Shown: positions 52,318 through 61,500 of the stretch, piece after piece
Layout of the letters: each line of letters opens with the position of its first letter
Numbering within the stretch: position 1 is the stretch's first letter
Assembly (NCBI GenBank): GCA_050331335.1
Contig: JBHJGY010000021.1
Location: forward strand, 1-64,000
From: Thermohalobaculum sp050331335
GTDB taxonomy: Bacteria > Pseudomonadota > Alphaproteobacteria > Rhodobacterales > Rhodobacteraceae
DNA length: 64,000 nucleotides
Direction of reading: 5' to 3'
Position numbers and translations under genes: made by a program
Notes under the pieces: generated by a model
The model's database searches: none
The model's input: the letters and a program-made list of their open reading frames with translations, nothing else
What the model was told of the DNA's origin: nothing

Positions 52318-52949
52318 CCAAGGCAGAAGGCGCGCCGTCATTCGGCCATCTTTTCATGTTGGGACTGCTTGACGCTTGGCACGAGGCCCTGGAAGTTGCG
52401 GAACTTGACGGGGTGCCACGATTTGACACGCCGTCGCGGTACCTTCCCATGGTCTTCATGGCCTCTGAGCAGTTGCGCCGCGATCTCGGGTGGGACGCTC
52501 CGCTGCTGCCGGCCGCCGTGGAGTTTCTCGATTGGCAGGCCCACTGGAGCCTCGACTTCTTCCGGTCGCCGGATTTGGACGCGCAGCGGAAGTGGCTGTG
52601 GGAAAGCGGCTATATCGCCTTCAACTGGCGGTCGGATACGAATTTCCGCTTGACCGAGGCGGGGCTGGACGCCTTGCGCAACGCCGGATGGCTGATGCCA
52701 GCACCCGCCGAGACCCGCGCGATCGGCCACCCTGAGTTTTCGGATCGTCGGGTTTCCGGCGCGCTCGAAGTGACGGCCGGTCTGGTTGCGCATTTGACTG
52801 ATGATGATTTTCGGGATTATCTTCTCGGGCTATCTTTTAAGTTGCGCGCAGAGGATCGGCGCCCGTTTCATGTGATCTTCGATAAGCGATACGACAATGT
52901 CATGTTTTACAAGTCCGTTCGCAGCTACGGAGAAATATGGGCGAGTTGA
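52314..52949 (+). CDS. Unrecognised 211-aa protein of the RADAR-like operon
   Basis: A soluble, Trp/Phe-rich acidic protein with no signal or membrane segment. It is mostly predicted helical with a basic C-terminal third (DRRPFHVIFDKRYDNVMFYKS). I recognise no family. It is locked into the operon: the start overlaps the receiver gene (ATGA) and the end overlaps the ATPase gene by 13 nt. The segment FNWRSDTNFRLTEAGLDALRNAGWL (about 100-124) recalls a winged-helix wing. Possible roles are adaptor between the phosphorylated receiver and the ATPase, or an additional effector subunit. Confidence 0.7.
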   Translation: MTKAEGAPSFGHLFMLGLLDAWHEALEVAELDGVPRFDTPSRYLPMVFMASEQLRRDLGWDAPLLPAAVEFLDWQAHWSLDFFRSPDLDAQRKWLWESGYIAFNWRSDTNFRLTEAGLDALRNAGWLMPAPAETRAIGHPEFSDRRVSGALEVTAGLVAHLTDDDFRDYLLGLSFKLRAEDRRPFHVIFDKRYDNVMFYKSVRSYGEIWAS

Positions 52950-55900
52950 GCCGATCCGCTCAGGGGAGTGGACGGGCATTGGCTGGCGAGAACGAGAACG
53001 GCGACGGGATCACCCTGACCAGAAAGCAACGGGAGCTCGTCGGCGAGCTCCTAGGCAAGATCCACAATCTTGCTCTTAACAATTCGAAGCGCGCCGGTCG
53101 GCTGCGGTTCGGAGAGCGCGAGGCGCGGGAATTGCGCGAGCGCGGCCGGCCTGTGCCGTCCGGCATGGTCCAGGGAGATCAATGGGCCAGGCGGCCCGAT
53201 GCGTTCCAGTTCTTCGTCATCGAGGGCGACCGCGGAACCGGTAAGTCGACGGTCGTGCGCCGGATCGCCGCGTATAGCACGTTGCTCGGTGCCGCCGCCA
53301 GGATTGCGGCCAGCGCGAATGACGACCCGGACATCCGCAAGGTCTTCAAGATCAATGAGGCGCCCGAGCGACACCAAGACCTCGGAGACCCAGGGCCCAT
53401 GGGGCGGGACAGCGTGTTCGCGCTCAAGACGATCTATCCGGATATGTTTCACGAGCGGGAGATCGAGCTGCCGGATATTCTGTTCGATCAGATACGCCGC
53501 GACCTGCGAGCCATCGCCGAAATCGACGCTGTGCCGCCGCCATCTACCTATCGCTACGGCGACACTGGCGAGATGAACGAGCCCTTCCCTGACGAAGACT
53601 TCGATCGCTCGCCGCCGGATCGATCGAAAGTGCGTGACGCCAAGCGCCTTCTCGACGAGTTGGCTCGGGACATTGACCCGGCTTGGACTTTTGCGCGCAA
53701 CATCGGACGCGACGTGGTCAGCAGAGATGCCGTAAATTTCCGCGAATTCGTTCAGGAAAAGGGCCGATACAGCTCGTTATCGACCGAAAGGCATTTACTG
53801 TGGCAAGGTTTCTTAGAAAAATATCTCGATTTTAAGCGAGCAGAGTTGCTGCTTGTGACACTGGATGACTGCGATCTATCAGCCAAAATTGCAGAGCAGT
53901 TGTTGAACGAGCTGCGCTTATATCTCAATCATCCACGTGTCGTTGTGGTGATGGCGATGGACATGGCCGCCCTGCGCCGAGTTGTGCGCGCGGTTCACTA
54001 CCAAGACTCCGATCCGGTCCTTGAGGCGCTGGGCCGGCTCGGCAGTTGGCGGCCTCGACGGTCGATGTCCGGTACTGCTCCGTCCGCCGCTTCCCAGCCC
54101 GATGATTTCGATCTCGACCGGCGAGCAGAGCGTTTGCTCCACTCAATTTTCCGCGACATCGAGGCCATCGATCAGGAAGTGGCACAGCAAGTCGCCAAAA
54201 TCCTCCCACCGGCGCGGCGCTTCAAGCTCTTACAGAATGAATGGTCGGATCTCCTGCGCATCCTCTTCTCGCAGGATAGGTCGGAATTGGAAGCACAGGC
54301 GCGTCAACTGCCCAATAAGATTGAAACAAAAAGCTTGAAACCTCTCGAGCTCTATGTGTTTCTCACGCGGCATATTCAAATTCTTCATGAACTTTCCTTG
54401 CGTGACATATCTTTCATTAGGGAGATGATGGGTCGAGAATCTATCGGGCAGCGTGAAGGACAGGAAGGCGGCAGCGGGAATTCGATCGCGACGGGCCTGC
54501 TGAAGACCGCGAATGCCGAAGTCTTATCGCATGCGCTCGGCAAGCCGATCGAGGATTTCCTTAAGCCTGAGGTGGTCCGGCCTGGAGATGCCGAAGGGCT
54601 TGAGTTGAGTATTGCCGGACATCGTGCGGAACTTCGGGTGACCGAGTATCGAAAAGCGCTGCCAGCCTGGGTGGTAGCCCATGTCGACATGGTGCGGGCC
54701 GAGCGCGGCTTGATGCTACACCCATCGGAAGCTGGCGTCGCATCCGATGCTGTGACGCGCCTGAACGCGGGAGCGCCAGCCATCTTATCGACGCTCTTGA
54801 AGGATCAGGACGTCTTGTCGGCAAGCGGGGACTACTTGCCGGCGAACTTGATCTTTGTTGGCGATCTGAACGCGATCGCAGCGCCGCTGAACGGAGTTCG
54901 CCGCTTCTTAAATCGCGGAGCGCCTGCCAGCGCAGGCAAGGCGACCGACCCGCTGGCGCCGGCGATCGCGCGGTTCGGCGAAATCCCCATTCCGCTGCCC
55001 GATGAGGATCTAGAATCCAGGATCTGGGACATCTTCGAGGATGAGGTCGGCAAGCTCCTGGCTGACCCGCCCGAGTCACTTTCTGAGCTGGATTTACCGA
55101 CCGAAATGGAGACCGATCCGGGGTTCCGGCAAGCGTTACGCCTCGCCGCCCAGGGAGCGATCCATGACCGCATCCTAACCGGCAGGATCACGGATCTAGA
55201 CAGCCTCAGGGAAGCAAAGACCTCCGTGGTCGACTGGGCGAAACTGCGGTTGACCATCGACCCGACGGCGCGGGTGCTGCGCGACAAACCAAGCGGTCTG
55301 ATCCAGCGGACCGCGATGCTCTGTGAGCTGGCTCGGGAAACCGATGGCGAGCCAGTCGCTGCCAAGATCAAGCTCGCCCTGGCCCTGCGCATCGCCGCTG
55401 CTTCCGGCTATCCGCGCGACGATGTGCCCGCCTGGGCCGATCCTTTCGACTTGTCCAATCTCCCGCGCTTCACGCGCCAAGGACCGCCGCGCCTCTATGG
55501 CCTCGCGCATGCCCAGCTTGAGCAGCTTTCCGATGCGCTCGACCCGCGCGATAAGGTCTTGCTGGCCGCCGCTCTCGTCGAGGCCGTCTCCGCCTTCCAG
55601 CCCAGTTCCGCACGCGCGCGGATGTGCCATGCCCTCAACGCGTATGTCAGGAAAGCCCAGGGGCCTGGAAAGGCACTCGACGTCTCGCCCTTCCCAACGC
55701 AGCAAAGCTGGAAAAAGCGCCCCTATATGCGGGAGGTCGCAGCCGCGGTCCGGCGCGCCACCGAGCGGTTGGCCGCAGGACCTGCAGTCCCCATCGATGC
55801 ACCGGAGCCGCGCTGGTCCCTGCTGATGACCTTGGCCGGCCTCACCAGGCCGCAGGCGATGAAGGTCGTGGAAGGTGCCGATCAGGGCGGCGGCAGGTGA
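52937..55900 (+). CDS. rdrA: RdrA-like P-loop ATPase (RADAR anti-phage system)
   Basis: A 987-aa cytoplasmic NTPase. Walker A is GDRGTGKST (residues 97-105) and Walker B is LLLVTLDDCDL with Asp310-Asp311, followed by a sensor-1-like VVVVMAMDMAALRRVV strand (about 335-350). The roughly 200-residue insertion between Walker A and B is a KAP/STAND-like trait. The rest is long helical sequence. In RADAR, RdrA is an AAA+ ring that works with the adenosine deaminase RdrB; size and the following GTGA-overlapping deaminase gene match. Low-GC patches (about 38% at 54361-54420, 45% at 53821-53880) contrast with flanking genes. The identification rests on motifs plus neighbour. Confidence 0.75.
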   Translation: MGELSRSAQGSGRALAGENENGDGITLTRKQRELVGELLGKIHNLALNNSKRAGRLRFGEREARELRERGRPVPSGMVQGDQWARRPDAFQFFVIEGDRGTGKSTVVRRIAAYSTLLGAAARIAASANDDPDIRKVFKINEAPERHQDLGDPGPMGRDSVFALKTIYPDMFHEREIELPDILFDQIRRDLRAIAEIDAVPPPSTYRYGDTGEMNEPFPDEDFDRSPPDRSKVRDAKRLLDELARDIDPAWTFARNIGRDVVSRDAVNFREFVQEKGRYSSLSTERHLLWQGFLEKYLDFKRAELLLVTLDDCDLSAKIAEQLLNELRLYLNHPRVVVVMAMDMAALRRVVRAVHYQDSDPVLEALGRLGSWRPRRSMSGTAPSAASQPDDFDLDRRAERLLHSIFRDIEAIDQEVAQQVAKILPPARRFKLLQNEWSDLLRILFSQDRSELEAQARQLPNKIETKSLKPLELYVFLTRHIQILHELSLRDISFIREMMGRESIGQREGQEGGSGNSIATGLLKTANAEVLSHALGKPIEDFLKPEVVRPGDAEGLELSIAGHRAELRVTEYRKALPAWVVAHVDMVRAERGLMLHPSEAGVASDAVTRLNAGAPAILSTLLKDQDVLSASGDYLPANLIFVGDLNAIAAPLNGVRRFLNRGAPASAGKATDPLAPAIARFGEIPIPLPDEDLESRIWDIFEDEVGKLLADPPESLSELDLPTEMETDPGFRQALRLAAQGAIHDRILTGRITDLDSLREAKTSVVDWAKLRLTIDPTARVLRDKPSGLIQRTAMLCELARETDGEPVAAKIKLALALRIAAASGYPRDDVPAWADPFDLSNLPRFTRQGPPRLYGLAHAQLEQLSDALDPRDKVLLAAALVEAVSAFQPSSARARMCHALNAYVRKAQGPGKALDVSPFPTQQSWKKRPYMREVAAAVRRATERLAAGPAVPIDAPEPRWSLLMTLAGLTRPQAMKVVEGADQGGGR

Positions 55901-58335
55901 TCCCGACCTTCGCTCAGATCGCCGACAAGCTGATCCTGTTCGGGCCGCGGGTGACTGCGGGACGGCGCTTGTTCACGCCGGCGCAGGCCCGTCCCGGAGC
56001 CGATCGTGTCCTCGACGACTTCGCCCTGTCGCTCATGCGCAGCTTTCCGCAAGCCAGGACCCACGACCTCGTGCTCGTCACCCGGGAGTTTCTCAGCAAG
56101 CATCCCTGCCTCGACGCCTGGTATGATGCCGCCCTGACGGAGCGAAAACTCGAGGTCGTCTTCCGGTCAGGCGAGCCGCAGGTGCGCTCACAGCTCGAGG
56201 CCGGGCATGTCAATGACTTCGAAGATTGGATGACGCTGGCCGCCCAGATCGATCAGGACGCCCTCATCGGGCTGCAGTTCGCGCGGGAGTTCGAACGCCC
56301 GGCGGAAGCTGGAGATCTTTGCCACTGGGGCGTCTATGCGCGGCTCCAGGACATTCGGGTTCTCGGACAGCCGATGTGGTTGCGCTTTCGCGACATCCAC
56401 ACCCATCTGAGCGGTTGCGAGATCGCGCCGCTCGTCTGGCAGGAGCTGCTGACAGACCAGATCGGCGTCGACCGTTTGCCCTTTTACCACGAGGGTGGAC
56501 CCGCGGGCTGGGGGGAAGGGCACGACACCCGAGGCGAGGAGCGAGGGGAGGTGGTGGACGCGCTGGAGGCCGGGCGCAAGCTCATGCGGTGGTTCCCCGC
56601 CGCTGCGGCACCGCCCGGCACCGCCCTCGTGCGCACCTTATGGTCGGAGCGGGCAACCATCATCCGGGCTTGGCTCGCCTATCGTCGCACCGGTGATCCC
56701 CAAATCGGCAAATGGCTGGACGTCTATCTGCACGGCAAGAACCGGTTCATCCGCCGGCACATCCAGAGCCCCAAGAACAACCCGGGCCTTGAGACGTTTC
56801 GGCGCCATTTCGACCTCTTGCGCCCGATCCGGCGCCGCCAATCGGACAGCGTGGTGCGCCGCTATCTCGCGCGGTGGCGAGACTTTGCCTACGACGCTCC
56901 GGGGCTTGATCATATCGAATTTCGCATCGCACCGCAGCCAGATGTGAAAGCCTACCGCAGTCTCTTGGAGAACGTACGGGCGAGCTTCCGCGACATCGTC
57001 AAGAGACCGCCGCGGCCCGGGGTTCCGCCACGTTCGATGCCGCGCTTCGTTGTACATTTCATCCGTCCGCGAACCGACCCGACTTCGAGTACCGGCGGCC
57101 TATCCTTGTCCGCGCTTTACCATCAGCTCGACAAAGAATGCGCCGCGCTCAACACATTCTTGAATGCCACCGGCCGGGATGCCGCGGAGCGTGAGCTCCG
57201 GGAGCTGATCGTTGGTCTCGATGTTTGCAATATCGAGCGCGATGCGCCGATAGAGTATTTTGCGACCTATCTCAATATTTTGAAAGAGCCGAAATCTCGG
57301 CAAAGATTTTCATATTTCATGGAGCTGTCCCCAATTTACTTTGAGCGTTGGCGCGAGAGCTTGGCGCAAACCGGTCGGCGAGGTCGGTCGGCGGCGCTTG
57401 GCCTGACGGTCCATGCGGGAGAGGATTATTACCACCCGGTCATCGGTTTGCGCGAGATTTGGAATGCGGTCACCTTGTGCAACATGCGTGCTGGCGATCG
57501 GATTGGGCACGGGCTTGCGCTCGGCACCGACCCGCAGGAATTCCATCGTCGGTTCGGCGCTAATCTGGTGGTTCCGCGGGGGGTCTTGCTCGACACCGTC
57601 GTCTGGATGCTGCGCCGGATCGGTACGCTGGCCGATGCGGACCTCCGATCCTCCCGCGCGCTGGAGGATCTCGTCGTCGAGTTGTCGCGGCAGGTCTTCG
57701 GGCGGGCAATGACGCCGGGCTCGCTCAAATTGGCCATGGACCTGCGCGGTTTCCCGCTCCGCCAGTTGGAGTTCGAGCAAGAACGCTTCCGCCGTGCGAT
57801 CGGATTGCTCGGACCGGGCTGCGATGTCACCGAGATCTATGGCGGCGAGGCGTTCGATCACAGTGTGGCGCGCCGCCGGGCCCAGCTGGTGACGATGCCG
57901 CCTGAGTTTGCCCAACCCTGGATGGTGGAAACGATGCTGAAGATCCGCGGCCTCGTCATCGAGAAGGTGGTCGAGGTCGGGGTCACTGTGGAGATGGCCC
58001 CATCCTCCAATCGGGCGCTCGGAGAGTTCGACGATATGAGCCAGCATCCGGTTCTGGCGCTGAAAACGCGGGAGCCGCGGCTGCGGGTTGCCGTCGCGTG
58101 CGACGATCCGGGGAATTTCGGCACGCGGATCGAGAACGAATACGCCCTCGTCTCCCAGGGTCTGCGCGACCGCGGCCACGAGCCCGACGAAATCGAGAGC
58201 CTTCTTAAGGACATCGCACATGTGTCGCGCCAGAGCGCATTCGGTCGGCTGGCGTTCTCCAACGACCCCGAGGCCTGGGAGCCGCGCCGCCAGGGTCTGC
58301 CAGTCCGCCACGATCCCGATGCGGGTCCGGACTGA
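55897..58335 (+). CDS. rdrB: RdrB-like adenosine deaminase (RADAR anti-phage system)
   Basis: An 812-aa protein with a complete, widely spaced metal-dependent adenosine-deaminase site: His168 and His170 (DIHTHLSG), His506 with Glu509 (TVHAGED), His538 (RIGHGLAL) and Asp736 (ACDDPGNFG), plus the PSSNRALG loop before it. Ordinary ADA is about 350 aa, so this one has a 160-aa N-terminal extension and a long insertion between the first and fifth barrel strands, as RdrB does. RdrB forms large shells and deaminates adenosine (in RNA and/or ATP) on phage infection. GTG 55897 overlaps the ATPase stop (GTGA), so they are co-translated. Confidence 0.78.
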   Translation: MIPTFAQIADKLILFGPRVTAGRRLFTPAQARPGADRVLDDFALSLMRSFPQARTHDLVLVTREFLSKHPCLDAWYDAALTERKLEVVFRSGEPQVRSQLEAGHVNDFEDWMTLAAQIDQDALIGLQFAREFERPAEAGDLCHWGVYARLQDIRVLGQPMWLRFRDIHTHLSGCEIAPLVWQELLTDQIGVDRLPFYHEGGPAGWGEGHDTRGEERGEVVDALEAGRKLMRWFPAAAAPPGTALVRTLWSERATIIRAWLAYRRTGDPQIGKWLDVYLHGKNRFIRRHIQSPKNNPGLETFRRHFDLLRPIRRRQSDSVVRRYLARWRDFAYDAPGLDHIEFRIAPQPDVKAYRSLLENVRASFRDIVKRPPRPGVPPRSMPRFVVHFIRPRTDPTSSTGGLSLSALYHQLDKECAALNTFLNATGRDAAERELRELIVGLDVCNIERDAPIEYFATYLNILKEPKSRQRFSYFMELSPIYFERWRESLAQTGRRGRSAALGLTVHAGEDYYHPVIGLREIWNAVTLCNMRAGDRIGHGLALGTDPQEFHRRFGANLVVPRGVLLDTVVWMLRRIGTLADADLRSSRALEDLVVELSRQVFGRAMTPGSLKLAMDLRGFPLRQLEFEQERFRRAIGLLGPGCDVTEIYGGEAFDHSVARRRAQLVTMPPEFAQPWMVETMLKIRGLVIEKVVEVGVTVEMAPSSNRALGEFDDMSQHPVLALKTREPRLRVAVACDDPGNFGTRIENEYALVSQGLRDRGHEPDEIESLLKDIAHVSRQSAFGRLAFSNDPEAWEPRRQGLPVRHDPDAGPD

Positions 58336-58419
58336 TCAGCCCTGCCGCCGCCGCGCAGGTTGAGCCGCGCCTGGGCAACCCGGAAAACCTTGCGCCGGTG
58401 CGCAGGCGCCGCGCTATGC

Positions 58420-58441
58420 CCGCGGGGCTTGACCCCTGCGG
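58420..58441 (+). terminator. Hairpin downstream of the RADAR-like operon
   Basis: CCGCGGGG-CTTGA-CCCC(T)GCGG forms an 8-bp stem with a single bulged T, 85 nt after the rdrB-like stop. A second perfect palindrome TGCGCTCGAGCGCA follows at 58455-58468. No long T-tract is present, so these may be a GC-rich terminator pair or stalling structures. Confidence 0.4.
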
Positions 58442-58490
58442 CACAGCGAACGGTTGCGCTCGAGCGCAGCTCTACCTAAACGTGTATCTG

Positions 58491-58512
58491 TCAAATGTGC
58501 GTTACGATTTGA
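58491..58512. promoter_or_regulatory. Inverted repeat upstream of the giant extracellular-protein gene
   Basis: TCAAAT-N10-ATTTGA, a 6-bp inverted repeat in a locally AT-rich stretch, ends 15 nt before the ATG at 58528. Spacing is that of a dimeric helix-turn-helix regulator site. No cognate regulator is visible. Confidence 0.35.
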
Positions 58513-58527
58513 ATGTCAGGGGTGCGT

Positions 58528-61500
58528 ATGCCCCACAGCGATAAACCGCACGAGGACAGCATGCCAACTCACAGCGCTCTCACTGGCGATCTCCAGCAGT
58601 GGAATCGCATCACGCTGGATTTCAACGGGCCTGCGGGATCGGAAGACCGCGCCACCTTCTACGACACCCGTATGGATGTCGTCTTCACCCACGCTGACAC
58701 CGGCCGCACAATGGTCGTCCCAGGCTTCTTCGCGGCCGACGGCGATGCGGCGGAGACCGGCGCCGAGACCGGCACGGTCTGGCGGGTGAACTTCAATCCC
58801 CCGCTCACCGGGGCCTGGAGCTATGAGGTCTCCTTCCGTAAGGGCAACGACATCGCCGCAAAGGCTTACCAGGACGCGCCCAATGCGGGCAGCGCCGTAG
58901 CCGGGATCGACGGCGCCGCCGGCGGCTTTACCGTCGGCACCTCGGAGAAGACCGGGCTCGATCTGCGCGCCCGCGGCTTGCTTGAATACAATGGCGACAA
59001 CTACCTGAACTTCGCCGGTGACGGGACGGTTTTCCTCAAGTCCGGTGTCGGCAGTCCAGAAAACTTCCTCGGCTATAGCGGCTTCGACGCGACACCGGAT
59101 AACCACGACTTCACGCCCCATGTCAGTGATTGGCAGACAGGCGATCCGACATGGAAAGGCGGCGAGGGCAAAGGGATCATCGGCGCGGTCAACTACTTGG
59201 CTGAACAGGGCGTCAATTCCGCCTATATGATGCTCAACAATATCGGTGGCGACGGGCGCGATGTCTCGCCTTGGGCGGACGACGACCTCTACCAAATCCC
59301 CAAGAACCCGGGCAATGTCATCGGTAACGAGGACGCGCGGATCGCCGGTTTCGACGTCTCCAAGCTGGCGCAATGGGATATCGTGTTCTCCCATATGCAA
59401 AGCCAAGGCATCACTGCCCACGTGTTTTTCCAAGAGACCGAAAACGATCAGATGATTACCGGAGGTGATCTTGGTGTTGCGCGGGCGGTCTACATGCGGG
59501 AGATGGTGGCCCGCTTCGGCGACCACAACGGCTTGATCTGGAACCTCGGCGAAGAGAACACCAACACCTTGGGCCAACTCCGGGATCATTCCGAATGGCT
59601 CAAAAAGATCGATGCCTACGACCACCCGGTGGCCCTGCATACCTATCCGGGTAACAGCAATTACTCCACGTATTACGAGGGGCTCGCAGGCGAAGGGGTG
59701 ATCGACGTCCTCTCGATCCAGACCTCCAACGAAACCCAAGAATTCGACTTCGACCGCTATCTCGGGGCAGGCCGTCAGGCTGGCCGGGAGTACGTTGCCT
59801 TCTACGACGAGCCCGGCAACGCGAGCAACGGCCTCAAAGCGCAAGGCGATTCGGGGTGGCAGTCCAATCACGCAGCGCTGCGCGAGGTTCTCTGGAAGGG
59901 GTATCATGAGGGCGGCTCCGGTGCGGAGTGGTATTTCGGCTACCAGACCGCGGGCGGTCAGGGCGGCGACCTCGAGATGGAGGATTTCGCCCTGCGCGAA
60001 GAGGCCTATGCATGGGCCGCCGCGGCGCGGGCCTATCACGAGGCGCTGCCGCTGGAGGAGATGACTGACGGCGACGGCCTGGTCTCGGGCGTCTCCGGTG
60101 ACGAGGTGTTGGCAAAGGCCGGCGAGGTGTACTCCATCTACTTGCCGAATGGCGGGTCGCCGGCGCTCGATCTCTCCGGCTGGCAGGGGACCTTCGCTGT
60201 CACCTGGTACGACGTGATCACCGGGGAGTATCGAAAGGGCAGTGTCGAGACCGTATCGGGTGGCGGCACGGTATCCCTTGGGACAGCCCCCCAGAACACC
60301 AGCGGCGAGTGGGCCGTGATGGTGACCGCGGAGGGGGTTCCGACCCCCACGCCCGAACCGACACCGGATCCCGCGCCGGCCGGTGCCTTCCTCGAGCAAG
60401 ACGGCATCGTCGTTATCGAGATGGAGTCGCTGGATCTGCCCCAGGGGTGGGAGACCGCAGCGACCTACGATCAGAGCGTCTCGCCCAACATCAACAATCC
60501 GGACGAGGCGACGGGCGCGGGCTTCGTCGTTTGGCAGGGCAAGCAGGACTTCAGCGGCGGCTCTGCTGGTGACAACGGCCTGGTCGAGATCGAGATCGAG
60601 ATCGAAACGCCCGGCCTCTACCGTTTCGATTGGCGCAGCCAGGTCGGCAACGGAACGGACGGCACCGAGCACAACGACACCTGGGTCAAGATCGACGCGG
60701 ACGCGTTCTACGGCATCCAGGGCGGCGGCTCGAGCTATGTCCACCCCCGCGGCACGGCGGACAACGACTACCCGGCCGGGTCGACCTTTCCCGAAGGCGC
60801 AAGCGGCGACGGCTTTTTCAAGGTCTACTCATCGGGCGCGAACAACTGGAAATGGTCGGCGCGCACGAGCGACAGCGACGCGCATGACATCTATGCCCGC
60901 TTCGATACGCCCGGCACCTACACCGTAACCGTCGCGGCGCGGTCTTCGTCGCATGCGATCGACCGGATGATCCTCGTGAACGAGGCGGTGTTCGGCGCGA
61001 ATGGGCGGAACCTCTCGATCCCGCAATCGAGCCGCGCAGGGACTGCCCCCGATCCCAACCCCGAGCCGGACCCCGCGCCGAACCCGGATCCTACGCCGGA
61101 CCCGGATCCCGTGCCTCAACCGGGCGATGCCACGGTCTCTTTTATGCTCGTCGATGCCGACAGCGACACCGAGATCGGCGAGTTGGAGAACGGCGAGACG
61201 CTGCCGCGTGACATCCTGGCCGGCGCCGAGTTCTCGATCCGTGCGGTGCCCTCAGTGCCCGCCGGCAGCATTGTCTTCACTTCGAGTTTCGGAACGCAGA
61301 CGGAAAACGTGGCGCCCTACGCGATCTTCGGCGATCAGAGCGGCGACTATGCCGGGAACGCGCTCACCCTCGGAACCAAGACCGTGACGGCGAAGATCTA
61401 TGCTGGCAAGAACGGCTCCGGAGCCCTTTTGGGCGAGAGCACGATCGTGTTCGATGTGGTCGAGGAGGTCGCCGATCCGGATCCGGAACCCCAGCCCAAT

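Noticed and set aside
58516..60744. Long minus-strand open frame of 742 codons
   Set aside because: It lies antisense to the giant plus-strand gene, which has recognisable domains and a ribosome binding site; the minus frame has no family resemblance and is a high-GC shadow.
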